From the NCBI GenBank assembly GCA_965227445.1, contig OZ245751.1:3658001-3722000 (forward strand): a stretch of DNA of 64,000 bases. Direction: 5' to 3'. This document shows, piece after piece, positions 34,863-43,773 of this stretch (its first letter is position 1; each line of letters opens with the position of its first letter). This DNA is from DT-110 sp030148525. Lineage in GTDB: Bacteria; Bacteroidota; Bacteroidia; Chitinophagales; Saprospiraceae. The translations under genes and the position numbers were made by a program. The notes under the pieces are model-generated. The model saw only the letters and a program-made list of their open reading frames with translations. It ran no database searches and was not told the DNA's origin.

Positions 34863-36773
34863 TCATTGAGGCTTATGCCCCCTACCCATTTCGGTATCGT
34901 TCTTATGCGCAGCCCGCATTTGCTCACTATCCCAGTGGTTATCAAACACCAAAACACCCCGGTTGAGGTCTTCTTCGAGCAATCGCTCCTGTTCCCTGAT
35001 CATCCGGCGAGCTTCAAAAATGTAATCCTCATCGATTTTTGGTTTTTCGGCCAGTTCCCTCAGGCTTTCTTCATCCATCTTTATAAAATTCCTTGCCTGC
35101 CATTGTAGGGTATATTTCCGGAAGCCCATTTTACTCAGGACATCGGAAGCTAGTTTTACCGATGTGTCCAGAGAGGAGCGATACACGTTCTGGATACCGG
35201 TATTAATCAAGTCGTATGCATCATACCGGTTTTTTGCCCGCACCATGAACTGTATATCCGGATATTTTTTCTTGATCATTTTGACCAAAGTCATGGTTGT
35301 ATCCGGACTTCCGACTGTGATGATGACCATATTTGCTTCGGCGATACCGGCTGATTCCAATAGGTCCATGCGCGTGGCATCACCGTAGTACACTTCAAAG
35401 CCCATTTGGCGCAGTAAATCCACTCTATTAGAATCGTAATCCAGAATAGTCGGTTCCACACCGTGGGCCCGCAGAAAACGCCCAACCGTGCTACCAAAAT
35501 GGCCGAATCCGATTAAGACCACTTTACTGGTTTTGGCGATATGGTCAATTGGTCGTTTAATCGATTCCACCGTTCCTACCCGCGGCAGGAGCAAACGCTC
35601 GTTGACCAACCCCAGAATGGGTGTCAGCGTCATTGTTAGAGCCGTAATCAGTAATAATATGTCCAACTGCTGCTGGTCGACAATAGCTAACTGAAAAGCG
35701 AAAGAAAGGAGTACGAATGCGAACTCTCCAACCTGCGCCAACCCAACCGTTAACAGGAGGCGTTGATCCAATTTGAGTTTAAAGAGTGCTCCGACCAGCC
35801 ACAAAACCAACGCTTTTAAAAGGATCACTGCCACCACCAGCCCCACAATTCCCCACGGATTCTGCTGGATCACAACGAAATTGATAGAGGCACCTACGGC
35901 CATGAAAAACAGTCCTAATAAAAGGTCTTTGAAGGGAGCCAATGTGCTCTCCAGTTCGTGTTTAAACTCACTGTTAGCCAGCACGACCCCACCTAAAAAA
36001 GCCCCCAAAGCCGGGCTAAGACCTACCAACTCCATCAATACAGAAATCCCAATAACGATCAACAGAGCCGAAGCCGTTAGCAGTTCGCGCACACCGGTGG
36101 TTGCCACACCACGCAGCATGGGAACAATGAGGTATCGCCCGAGGAGTACTATTAGAACTACGGACACCACAATGGCTAACGTTTGCAAGCCAAGGGGTAG
36201 GTTTTCCAGCATATTCAGCTTTTCCCCGTGCCCATCGCCCTCACTGTGTCCCTGATGGTTGGTCAGTAACGGTAGTGACCCCAGCATCAGGATAACAACA
36301 ATATCCTGGAAGAGAAGTATGGAAAACGAAGAGACTCCATAAGTAGTGTCGAAATGCCCCTTTTCTTTTATTGTCTGGAGGGTAATGGCCGTCGACGACA
36401 AAGCAACAGCCATTGAAATGGTCAAGGACACCTTCCAGTCCAGACCTAAGCCAATACCCACTAAAAACGACAAGAGCATGGTTAACAAGACCTGGGTCCC
36501 CCCCATCCCGAGGATGATACGCCTCATTTTCCAAAAGTTGGCCGGCTCAATCTCCAGACCAATTAAAAACAGCATCATGACGACCCCGAATTCAGCAAAA
36601 TGCAGAATGTCGTCTCCTTCCTCGCCCACAAACCCCAACAGGTAGGGGCCGATCAGGATACCAGCAAGCAAATACCCCAATACGGAACTCAGCCCAAACC
36701 TTTTCGCCAGTGGCACACAAACCACGGCTCCCGCCAAAAAGATCATCGCTTCAAAAAGGATAGTACCCGTCAT
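34863..36773 (-). CDS. KefC/CPA2-type K+/H+ antiporter with TrkA-N domain
   Basis: An inner-membrane monovalent cation:proton antiporter of 636 residues. About 12 helices lie in the first 385 residues (LAGAVVCVPLAKRFGLSSVLGYLLAGILIGPYLLG at the start, ALSSTAITLQTIKEKG in the middle). They are followed by a cytosolic Rossmann RCK/TrkA-N domain (VVLIGFGHFGSTVGRFL, about 405-530) and a charged tail. The architecture is that of glutathione-gated KefB/KefC. One base separates it from a KefF/KefG-like oxidoreductase upstream, the usual ancillary subunit, so the two form a K+ efflux/electrophile protection unit. Confidence 0.9.
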   Translation of the reverse strand: MTGTILFEAMIFLAGAVVCVPLAKRFGLSSVLGYLLAGILIGPYLLGFVGEEGDDILHFAEFGVVMMLFLIGLEIEPANFWKMRRIILGMGGTQVLLTMLLSFLVGIGLGLDWKVSLTISMAVALSSTAITLQTIKEKGHFDTTYGVSSFSILLFQDIVVILMLGSLPLLTNHQGHSEGDGHGEKLNMLENLPLGLQTLAIVVSVVLIVLLGRYLIVPMLRGVATTGVRELLTASALLIVIGISVLMELVGLSPALGAFLGGVVLANSEFKHELESTLAPFKDLLLGLFFMAVGASINFVVIQQNPWGIVGLVVAVILLKALVLWLVGALFKLKLDQRLLLTVGLAQVGEFAFVLLSFAFQLAIVDQQQLDILLLITALTMTLTPILGLVNERLLLPRVGTVESIKRPIDHIAKTSKVVLIGFGHFGSTVGRFLRAHGVEPTILDYDSNRVDLLRQMGFEVYYGDATRMDLLESAGIAEANMVIITVGSPDTTMTLVKMIKKKYPDIQFMVRAKNRYDAYDLINTGIQNVYRSSLDTSVKLASDVLSKMGFRKYTLQWQARNFIKMDEESLRELAEKPKIDEDYIFEARRMIREQERLLEEDLNRGVLVFDNHWDSEQMRAAHKNDTEMGRGHKPQ

Positions 36774-36774
36774 A

Positions 36775-37374
36775 TCAGATCTTGTTTTTTAATGCTGGAA
36801 TATCGGTCAGGAAAGCACAGCCCTCGTCCGTTTCAATGGATGGTGATTGTTGAAGCAACTGAATAGCTTCGGCGTATAATGCGACTTCCCGTTTCAAGTC
36901 ATTCACTTCAAGTTTATGGGTTCCCATTACGGCAAAAGGTGGCAAATATTCCATGCCGCAAATGGCGGCTGTTTGTTCGAAAGGACGCAGAAAGTCGTTG
37001 ACGGAATACACATTTGACCCCTGCGCACAATACATGGCCAGTGAACCTCCAGTGGTAATCGCATTCAAGCACTGTTTTCCTTGCAGTGCATGACCACCGG
37101 GGCCGTAAGCCCATCCGAATTCAAGGACCAGATCAATCCATTGCTTTAATAGTGGGGGGCAACTGTACCAGTAGAAAGGATGCTGCCAGACAATCGTATC
37201 GTGTTGATCTAACAGCGCCTTTTCGGCGGGCACATCAATAAAAAAATCAGGGTATTTCTCGTACAAATCGTGGATTGTGACTCCCGGCAGATCTCGCACC
37301 GACTCTAATAATGCTTGATTTACCCGGGAAGCTTCATGACGAGGGTGGGCAAATAGTATCAAAACGTTTTTCAT
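36775..37374 (-). CDS. KefF/KefG-type NAD(P)H oxidoreductase
   Basis: A flavodoxin-fold quinone reductase-like protein of 199 residues that serves as ancillary subunit of Kef antiporters. The motifs are VLILFAHPRHEASRVN, WQHPFYWYSCPPLLKQWIDLVLEFGWAYG and LNAITTGG. The stop is one base before the antiporter ATG, so the two are translationally coupled. Confidence 0.88.
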   Translation of the reverse strand: MKNVLILFAHPRHEASRVNQALLESVRDLPGVTIHDLYEKYPDFFIDVPAEKALLDQHDTIVWQHPFYWYSCPPLLKQWIDLVLEFGWAYGPGGHALQGKQCLNAITTGGSLAMYCAQGSNVYSVNDFLRPFEQTAAICGMEYLPPFAVMGTHKLEVNDLKREVALYAEAIQLLQQSPSIETDEGCAFLTDIPALKNKI

Positions 37375-37506
37375 GAGTGGTTTTCTGTGTTTCTTCTTCG
37401 TAAGATACGTATATGATCACGGAAGAGCTCAGTGAACGAACAGACCGGCGGAGTGGTTTTGGCTTGCTAACGTTTTTTATAGCTTGGGGGTTGAGCTTTT
37501 CTGTAT

Positions 37507-37534
37507 AGAGCGTCGGGCGTAGTGCGTAGCGATG
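37507..37534. repeat. Degenerate heptamer array
   Basis: AGAGCGT, CGGGCGT, AGTGCGT and AGCGATG follow in register in the divergent gap between the KefF-like gene and the CaCA exchanger. Confidence 0.5.
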
Positions 37535-37681
37535 AGCTGGTTCCACTGATACCCCGATCAAAGCAAAGTGGCGCAAAAGATCACGTCACTACCCGCAGGC
37601 ACCCGATCGGTAAAAAAACATTCCCCAATTCTCCAACTCCTGCACACCGAACCAATGATCGGGTCATCCTTTAAACTAGGT

Positions 37682-38695
37682 ATGAACATTAGCCTGATCA
37701 TTGGATTATTTTTTGTCTTTGCCCTCGTCATCGCCTTTGCCGGCTATAAACTGGTGCAGGTAGCAGAGCGGCTCTCCAATATCACCGGTATTGGCGAAGC
37801 TCTGTTCGGTGGCATTCTGTTGGGAGCCATCACCTCACTGGCCGGTATTATTACCTCGGTAACGGCCGCCTGGCAGGCACACCCCGAGCTGGCGATGAGT
37901 AATGCCATTGGAGGTATTGCTGCTCAAACACTCTTTTTGGCCGTGGCGGATATTTTTTACCGCAAAGCTAATTTGGAGCACTCTTCCGCATCCTTCACCA
38001 ACCTGCTGATGGGTTTGCTTCTCGTCTTCATGCTATCCTTTATCCTACTGGTCATCTTCGGGCCCGATCTATCTATCTGGCAGATTCATCCGGCCTCGGT
38101 CATTTTGTTGGCGGTCTATGTGATTGGCAACCGGGTGATCAAGCAGGCGAAGAAGGCACCGATGTGGTTCCCGAAAGACACCCGGGAGACGGTTCAGGAT
38201 TTTCCCGACCCTGACAACGGGAACCGCAATCAACTGCCCTCCCTCTGGCTTCGCTTCCTGCTCTTAGCGGGAGTTGTCGGGTTTTCGGGGTATATGATCG
38301 CTACTTACGGCCTGCGTCTGACCGAAGCGACCGGGCTTAGTGAAGGTTTGGTGGGGAGTCTGTTTACCGCGGTGATCACCTCTTTTCCCGAACTGATCGT
38401 TACCATTGCCGCCGTCCGACAGGGAGCCCTTACCATGGCAGTTGCAAATATTATTGGCGGAAATTCTTTCGATGTGCTGTTCGTCTCCCTTTCAGATTTC
38501 GCCTACCGCGAAGGCTCCATTTTTCACGCCATCGGCGATGAACAGATCTATGTACTCATTCTAACCCTTTTATTGACTACCGTTCTTATCAGCGGATTAT
38601 TGATCCGTCAAAAAGAAGGGATCGTTAAGATAGGCTGGGAGAGTGCGCTAATCATTTTGATCTTTTTTGGCGGGTATATGCTACTCTACATCTAA
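37682..38695 (+). CDS. CaCA-family sodium/calcium exchanger-like protein
   Basis: An inner-membrane cation exchanger of 337 residues from the ATG at 37682. A longer reading frame begins with GTG at 37568 but adds a hydrophilic leader that looks artificial. Two homologous halves are visible: the first repeat LLGAITSLAGIITSVTA with SNAIGGIAAQTLFLAVAD, the second AVITSFPELIVTIAAV with ANIIGGNSFDVLFVSLSD. Only the second half keeps the canonical S-x-PE acidic residue; the first has SLAG. Ion specificity may therefore differ from typical Na+/Ca2+ exchangers. Confidence 0.8.
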   Translation: MNISLIIGLFFVFALVIAFAGYKLVQVAERLSNITGIGEALFGGILLGAITSLAGIITSVTAAWQAHPELAMSNAIGGIAAQTLFLAVADIFYRKANLEHSSASFTNLLMGLLLVFMLSFILLVIFGPDLSIWQIHPASVILLAVYVIGNRVIKQAKKAPMWFPKDTRETVQDFPDPDNGNRNQLPSLWLRFLLLAGVVGFSGYMIATYGLRLTEATGLSEGLVGSLFTAVITSFPELIVTIAAVRQGALTMAVANIIGGNSFDVLFVSLSDFAYREGSIFHAIGDEQIYVLILTLLLTTVLISGLLIRQKEGIVKIGWESALIILIFFGGYMLLYI

Positions 38696-38807
38696 GAGCC
38701 CGGCATCTTCATCTCCCCCAACCAGTTGTACTATCCATTTACATCCCCCCAAAGGACCGACTGTTTCAGGATCAGCAATAGAACGTGTGGATTACCACCG
38801 CACGGGA

Positions 38808-39120
38808 AACACTCCAGCTATCAGACAACACAGATTACTGATCCTAACGGGGATCGTTTGGCTGATTATTCACCTGCGAACCCGCCAACTCAACACCAAA
38901 ACCCGGCAATTGGAAGCTACTGTTCGCGAACGCACTCACAAACTAGCTCAGGCATTACAAGCCAAAAGCAGTTTTCTCGCCAATATGAGCCACGAAATCT
39001 GCCCCCCATGCACGCGGTAATCGGTACCCTGGGGCTACTCTCGGATACACCCATGTCCACCGAGCAAAAAGAGTAGGTCAGTATCATCCAAAATAGCAGC
39101 CAGTCTCTTTTAACCATCAT
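38808..39120 (+). pseudogene. Histidine kinase remnant (frameshift and stop)
   Basis: A membrane segment (LLILTGIVWLIIHL), a coiled linker (RQLEATVRERTHKLAQAL) and the start of the phospho-acceptor domain (FLANMSHEI) are read in one frame. The expected continuation, PMHAVIGTLGLLSDTPMSTEQKE, sits in another frame after a one-base loss near 39000. An in-frame TAG at about 39074 replaces the usual Tyr before VSIIQNSSQSLLTII. The rest of the kinase is gone, and the sequence passes directly into a hydrolase fragment. Confidence 0.7.
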
Positions 39121-39381
39121 TTGCATCAGATCGCGGAGGCCCTGGCCGCCGCCTCCGATTGGTACCAGCAGCAGTGGGAACGCCTGGATACTCTCGCCGC
39201 AAAGCAATGGCTTATCCTCTGGGGTACAGAGGACAGCTTCATAACACCCTCTTTTCTGCAAAAGCGGGAAAAACGACTACCTCATGCACAGGTGGATCGC
39301 TTTGACTGCGGCCATTTCGTGATGGAGGAACGCACCGGTGAGGTCATCGAGCGGATTGAGGGCTTTTTGGGAAGGGGGTAA
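39121..39381 (+). pseudogene. C-terminal fragment of an alpha/beta hydrolase
   Basis: About 86 codons carry the last third of a haloalkane-dehalogenase-like alpha/beta hydrolase: WLILWGTEDSFITPSFLQK with the catalytic acid region, and DRFDCGHFVMEE with the catalytic His. The nucleophile elbow and N-terminal core are missing. It is joined directly to the broken kinase. Confidence 0.65.
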
Positions 39382-39426
39382 ATGGGTGCGTGATCCTTCT
39401 CTGGCTGCCGGAGTCTTGCGTAGCTT

Positions 39427-39500
39427 CCCACGGCTAAAGCCGTGGGCTTATTTTATCCCGCTATCCGATTTCCCATGCTTCCCACGGCTAAAGCCGTGGG
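39427..39500. repeat. Palindrome doublet CCCACGGCT-AA-AGCCGTGGG
   Basis: Two identical 20-base hairpins (39427-39446 and 39481-39500; 9-bp perfect stem, AA loop) are spaced 54 bp apart, each followed by CTTATTTTATCCCG. The same doublet with the same spacing occurs after the next gene. Confidence 0.8.
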
Positions 39501-39605
39501 CTTATTTTATCCCGATCTCCGCCCTTCCTTCCGTCCGCATCCTGCGCACCATCAGCCTGTCACTGTGCAGAAAAATGCCTTTTTTGCGAAAGCAAAATCA
39601 ATGGA

Positions 39606-41111
39606 ATGCGTCTTACAATTACGGTCCTGCTCTGTTTTCTTACAGTTTTTTCCTTTGGCCAGTCCTATTTTCAATGTCAGCCATGTGGCCTCGACTGTGA
39701 CACCCTCGTATTTGAAAAGCCGGGAGAATGCCCCCATTGTCATATGGGGCTATACCTGAACCCAGACCTCCTCCCGCCCGTATCTCTTCTGGCTCTGCGT
39801 GAATATGAAGGGACCTACGAATATGTCCGGGAGAGTACCCTTGACTTAATAGCTTCCGGTTTCGATACGCTTCTTTACGCACTGATCGATGGAGCCAAGT
39901 ATCCGTTGTACCGCGTGGCCCCCGACAGCTTTCTGGACGGGCAAAACAATCAGGTGACCTTTCGGCGTACTGCATCCGGTAGGGTGACCGGGTACCAGGT
40001 AAATGGCGCACAGTACCTTCGTCTGAACCGTATCCCGCCCAACTTCAGCTTTTTTCCGAAGAAGGAGTGGTACCATAAACCGGAGGATTACCCGATCCGA
40101 ATCCCCGATAACAGGGGTGATGGGCTGGCGACAGGGCAGCTTCGGGAAGCCTTTACTAATCCGGCTCCAATTCAGGAGATGGTTCGGGAAGTGATTGCGG
40201 GCAACTATCCCGATGTGCACAGCATCCTGATCATCAAGGACAACCGTTTAGTCCTGGAGGAATACTTCTATGGCTACGGACCAGACTCCCTGCACCAATT
40301 GCGCTCAGCGACCAAACCCATCATCGGCGCACAGCTTGGCCTGGCCATTGAGCAACGACATATTGGCGAAGTCGATGATCCACTCTTACCCTATTTTTCG
40401 GAAGAGTACGATAGCATCCGGCACCTCGACGACCTCAAGCGAAGCATCACCATCGCCGATATGCTGACCTACCGGCACGGCATGGATTGCCAGAACGACA
40501 ATCCGGAAAGTGCCGGCAATGAGTTGACCATGATGGCCAGTCCCGACTGGGTGAAACACACCCTGGATCTGCCCATGGTACAACAACCAGGACGCGTAGC
40601 AGAATACTGTTCGGGCTGTCCCCAGGTAATTGGCCGCCTGGTTGAGCTATCTACCGGTGAGAATATAGAGGCTTTCGCCAAAAAGCATTTTTTCGATCCG
40701 TTGGACATTACAGATTACCGTTGGCGTTTCGATCCGGACCCAAGTAGTTCTAACACCTACAATCAATTATACCTCACTCCGCGACACCTGGCAAAGATCG
40801 CGCTAATGTATCTGAACGGGGGTACCTGGCAAGGCAAGCGGATTCTGCCGGCAAAGTGGGTCGACAAGACCTTCGCTCCAACCGGAGATGCCTACGGCTT
40901 TTTCTGGGAACACATTTCCATCAAATCCGGGGATCAAACCCACCGTGCCTATCTCGCCTCGGGCAACGGCGGTCAAAAGATCCATATCTGGCCCGACTTG
41001 GATATGATCACCATTTTCACCGGGGGCAACTACAATTCCTACCTCCTCTACGGGAAGTCTACACCGCCTAATGAAATCATTCCACGGTTTATTTTGCCGG
41101 CGCTGCGGTAG
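39606..41111 (+). CDS. Metal-site/beta-lactamase-fold serine hydrolase
   Basis: An exported protein of 501 residues with a signal peptide (1-19). A short cysteine-rich module follows (about residues 20-52; CQPCGLDC then CPHCHMGL), resembling the heavy-metal-binding domain seen in copper proteins. After a linker of about 100 residues there is a class C beta-lactamase/penicillin-binding-like domain with SATK (Ser234, Lys237), a Tyr-containing EYCSG motif and a C-terminal GNGGQKI. Such domains are esterases or peptidases. The fusion with a metal-binding module is unusual. It is bracketed on both sides by identical palindrome doublets. Confidence 0.8.
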   Translation: MRLTITVLLCFLTVFSFGQSYFQCQPCGLDCDTLVFEKPGECPHCHMGLYLNPDLLPPVSLLALREYEGTYEYVRESTLDLIASGFDTLLYALIDGAKYPLYRVAPDSFLDGQNNQVTFRRTASGRVTGYQVNGAQYLRLNRIPPNFSFFPKKEWYHKPEDYPIRIPDNRGDGLATGQLREAFTNPAPIQEMVREVIAGNYPDVHSILIIKDNRLVLEEYFYGYGPDSLHQLRSATKPIIGAQLGLAIEQRHIGEVDDPLLPYFSEEYDSIRHLDDLKRSITIADMLTYRHGMDCQNDNPESAGNELTMMASPDWVKHTLDLPMVQQPGRVAEYCSGCPQVIGRLVELSTGENIEAFAKKHFFDPLDITDYRWRFDPDPSSSNTYNQLYLTPRHLAKIALMYLNGGTWQGKRILPAKWVDKTFAPTGDAYGFFWEHISIKSGDQTHRAYLASGNGGQKIHIWPDLDMITIFTGGNYNSYLLYGKSTPPNEIIPRFILPALR

Positions 41112-41140
41112 GTTGTTGAGACGGGAGACGGGAGTAGCTT

Positions 41141-41214
41141 CCCACGGCTAAAGCCGTGGTCTTATTTTATCCCGATCTCCGATTTCCCATGCTTCCCACG
41201 GCTAAAGCCGTGGG
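41141..41214. repeat. Second palindrome doublet
   Basis: Hairpins CCCACGGCTAAAGCCGTGG lie at 41141-41160 (last base T instead of G) and 41195-41214, again 54 bp apart. Period-7 words surround them (ACGGGAG twice at 41121-41134, CGATCTC twice near 41222). Confidence 0.8.
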
Positions 41215-41299
41215 CTTATCCCGATCTCCGATCTCCCAAACCTCTTCCTAGACCGGGCAAACATCGACGAACCGGTAACCGGAGCTCCGATAGGTTGCC

Positions 41300-41307
41300 T
41301 ACATTTG
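41300..41307 (+). promoter_or_regulatory. Candidate -7 promoter box, near-leaderless
   Basis: TACATTTG is an exact match to the Bacteroidota -7 consensus TAnnTTTG. It ends five bases before the ATG of the amidohydrolase gene, so transcription from it would start at or just before the start codon. No clear -33 box is visible. Confidence 0.4.
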
Positions 41308-41311
41308 GGGC

Positions 41312-42730
41312 ATGAAATACCTGCTTCTTTTTTTGTCGTTGGCGGCCATGGAATGTAACCCGGGGGATACTAAAGCGAGTCTTCATCACCCCATAAGGCT
41401 TCCCGTGTCGGATTCACTCGAGCGGTATATTGCCTACGATCAGGCACTCATGGCACTCAACCGGGTGGATGTGATCGACGGGACCGGTACCCCGGTGAAA
41501 CACAACCAAACCATCCTGCTGCGGGACGGACGTATTGAGGCCATTGGTCCTGTCGCGGAGATGGGCATCCCGGCCGGGTATACGATCCTGGACCTGAGGG
41601 GCAAGACCGTCATCCCCGGCCTGGTGAGCGTCCACAACCACCTGCATATCCCACGGTTCCCGGATATAGGCGAAGTGGCCAGCAAACTGCACCTCGCCAG
41701 TGGGGTAACGACGATCATGACCTGCGGCGCAGCCGCCCCCTACCGGGAACTGGAAGTAACCAAAGCCATTGCCGAAGGCAACCTGGTTGGCCCCGACACC
41801 CACCCCAGTGCGCCCTACTTCACGGGGCCCGGCGGCAACCCCAATATGATCATTCCCCGCGACGAGCAACACCTGCGCGATACCATGCAGTACTGGATTG
41901 ATCAGGGCGTACGCTGGTTTAAGGTCTACCGCCATACGCGCCCCGAAGACCTGCAGGTCTTCGCCGAAGTAGCTCATGCCAACGACGCCAAAGTGACCGG
42001 TCATCTTTGTTCGATCACTTTTGCGGAAGCAGCCGACCTCGGTATCGACGGCATCGAACACGGCCTGAATAGTGTGAGTGACTTCCGGGAGGGAAAGACC
42101 TACGGTCAATGTAATGGTGAGCACACCACCATTTTCGAAACGGATATGGAAAGCCAGGAGGTAAGGGCTCTCCACGAGCACCTGATCAAGCGGGGTGTAG
42201 CTCTCACTTCTACCCTCTCCATTTACGAAACCAGTATCCCCGGACGCCCGGCAGCCGATGACCGGACACTGAAAGCCATGTCGCCCTATTTGATAGAGCA
42301 ATACGAGGGGCGCATGGCCGGTTATGCCGAACGCGGCCCGGATAGCGCCCGTATCGAACGCCTACACCGCATCATGCGATTCGAGTACCTGTTTGCCCAG
42401 CGGGGCGGATTATTAGCCAGCGGCGTAGATCCCGGCCGCCATAACCTTCCCGGCTACGGTGATCAGCGAAACTTCGAATTATTCCGGGAGGCAGGCTTTA
42501 CCACCGAGGAAGCTATCCGGATCATGACCCGTAATGGAGCCGTGGTTTTGGAGCGGGACGACATTGGCACCCTGGAAACCGGCAAACGGGCCGACCTGGT
42601 GATCCTCGATGGTTCCTTAACGCAGGATTCATCGGTCATTCGACGGGTCGAATATGTATTCAAAGGAGGGCTATGCTTTGATCCGCAACGGATCATCCCG
42701 GAAACGGATGGTCAGGTGGGGATTGACTAG
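41312..42730 (+). CDS. Exported amidohydrolase
   Basis: An amidohydrolase-superfamily metalloenzyme of 472 residues. The N-terminal hydrophobic stretch ends in MEC and could be a lipoprotein signal. The metal motif SVHNHLHIP lies at about 107-115, with further ligands in TGHLC and GIEHG and the late Asp in SGVDPGRHN. The C-terminal domain ends TGKRADLVILDG. Relatives hydrolyse cyclic amides or dipeptides; the substrate is unknown. Its TAG stop abuts, without a single spacer base, the stop of the convergent regulator gene. Confidence 0.82.
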   Translation: MKYLLLFLSLAAMECNPGDTKASLHHPIRLPVSDSLERYIAYDQALMALNRVDVIDGTGTPVKHNQTILLRDGRIEAIGPVAEMGIPAGYTILDLRGKTVIPGLVSVHNHLHIPRFPDIGEVASKLHLASGVTTIMTCGAAAPYRELEVTKAIAEGNLVGPDTHPSAPYFTGPGGNPNMIIPRDEQHLRDTMQYWIDQGVRWFKVYRHTRPEDLQVFAEVAHANDAKVTGHLCSITFAEAADLGIDGIEHGLNSVSDFREGKTYGQCNGEHTTIFETDMESQEVRALHEHLIKRGVALTSTLSIYETSIPGRPAADDRTLKAMSPYLIEQYEGRMAGYAERGPDSARIERLHRIMRFEYLFAQRGGLLASGVDPGRHNLPGYGDQRNFELFREAGFTTEEAIRIMTRNGAVVLERDDIGTLETGKRADLVILDGSLTQDSSVIRRVEYVFKGGLCFDPQRIIPETDGQVGID

Positions 42731-43642
42731 CTATTCAGCAACCCCCATAACTAACTTATACCCCACGCCCCGCACATTCACGATCTTAACATCGGGGTTG
42801 TCGGCCAGCTTTTTGCGCAACTTGGAGATGTAGACATCCAGGGTACGACCCACGTAATCGCCCTCATCGCCCCAGACGGTGGTGAGCAGGGTTTGGCGCT
42901 CTACGGTCTGGTTGGCCGATCGGTACAGTGCCGCCAGGAGTTCTGATTCTTTGCTGGTAAGCTCAATGGTGCCTGCAGCGTGTGACAGCACGCCGAATTG
43001 CGGACTGAACTGAAACGCACCCACCGGCAGGAAGGCCTCGTCAGTAACGGGAGCGCCCTGTTGCTGGCGCTGACGACGACTATAAAGGGGTACCGCCAAC
43101 AGCATGGCCAGCAGCAACACACCGCCTACCAGTAGTCCCCGGGGGGCGAAGGAGGTACTGGAGGGCTCCCTGCTCATGGCCTCCGATCTCGTAAGTGAAG
43201 CTTCCGTTGGCGGAAACGTAAAGACCAACTCGTAGCAGGCTTGGGGCAGATCGCGGCCCACACATGGAATCAGATCCGTAGTGCCGTTGTACCCCACCTC
43301 GAAGGAATACACCACCTCCTGATCATTACAAGCTTCCAGAGCTACGACGTAGTTGCCCCCCAGTGAAGTCCGTTCAGCTACCTGATCGATCTGATACACC
43401 AGATCCTCCGTATTGAAGGGAATCTCGGTGGCAAACGTCAGGTGGTAGCGATTCCCCTCCCGGCGGATGGGTAATACGCGGGATGTAAGGTCACCAGCAC
43501 AGCGTAATAACTCGTGACCGACCATACGCAGAGCCACCATGCGATGTGACTCGTCAAGTTCCGTGTCATTGGGTTCGGGATTGGCCTTCAGGACGAAAGC
43601 AACCGGCAACAGGAACCCCAAAAAATACAATCGGATGTTCAT
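42731..43642 (-). CDS. Transmembrane winged-helix regulator
   Basis: A 303-residue regulator with a signal peptide (1-21), a periplasmic domain of about 140 residues, one membrane helix (about 168-188, LLVGGVLLLAMLLAVPLY), and a cytosolic OmpR/PhoB-type winged helix at the C-terminus (LTSKESELLAALYRSANQ, RTLDVYISKLRKKLAD, NVRGVGYKLV). This is a ToxR-like one-component sensor in reversed order, with the DNA-binding domain after rather than before the membrane. It is divergent from a propeller protein 131 bp away, which may be its target or partner. Confidence 0.85.
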   Translation of the reverse strand: MNIRLYFLGFLLPVAFVLKANPEPNDTELDESHRMVALRMVGHELLRCAGDLTSRVLPIRREGNRYHLTFATEIPFNTEDLVYQIDQVAERTSLGGNYVVALEACNDQEVVYSFEVGYNGTTDLIPCVGRDLPQACYELVFTFPPTEASLTRSEAMSREPSSTSFAPRGLLVGGVLLLAMLLAVPLYSRRQRQQQGAPVTDEAFLPVGAFQFSPQFGVLSHAAGTIELTSKESELLAALYRSANQTVERQTLLTTVWGDEGDYVGRTLDVYISKLRKKLADNPDVKIVNVRGVGYKLVMGVAE

Positions 43643-43739
43643 TCGGTAAATCTACTGGTAAATCGGGCGAAATGAAATGATTTACAGGGCATTTTACACT
43701 AATTTACAATGCAAAATAGCCGCCAATAGGGGTTTGGGA

Positions 43740-43747
43740 TACTTTTG
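43740..43747 (+). promoter_or_regulatory. Candidate -7 promoter box
   Basis: TACTTTTG fits TAnnTTTG exactly, 26 bp before the propeller gene, in the divergent gap with the winged-helix regulator. A TTTACA-rich stretch with repeated ATTTACA words lies at 43680-43710 and could hold regulator sites. Confidence 0.4.
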
Positions 43748-43773
43748 AAGAAACGACAAAAAAACCTGCACAC

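Noticed and set aside
34863..37374. Kef pair considered as part of a novel defence or stress island
   Set aside because: KefC with a KefF/KefG-type partner is a well-known potassium efflux unit, and no unusual domain is attached.
37568..37681. GTG-initiated extension of the CaCA exchanger gene
   Set aside because: It adds 38 hydrophilic residues before the first membrane helix that do not look like the family; the ATG at 37682 leads directly into the helix.
41414..42301. Minus-strand open frame (295 codons) opposite the amidohydrolase
   Set aside because: The plus-strand protein has full metal motifs; the antisense frame is compositional.
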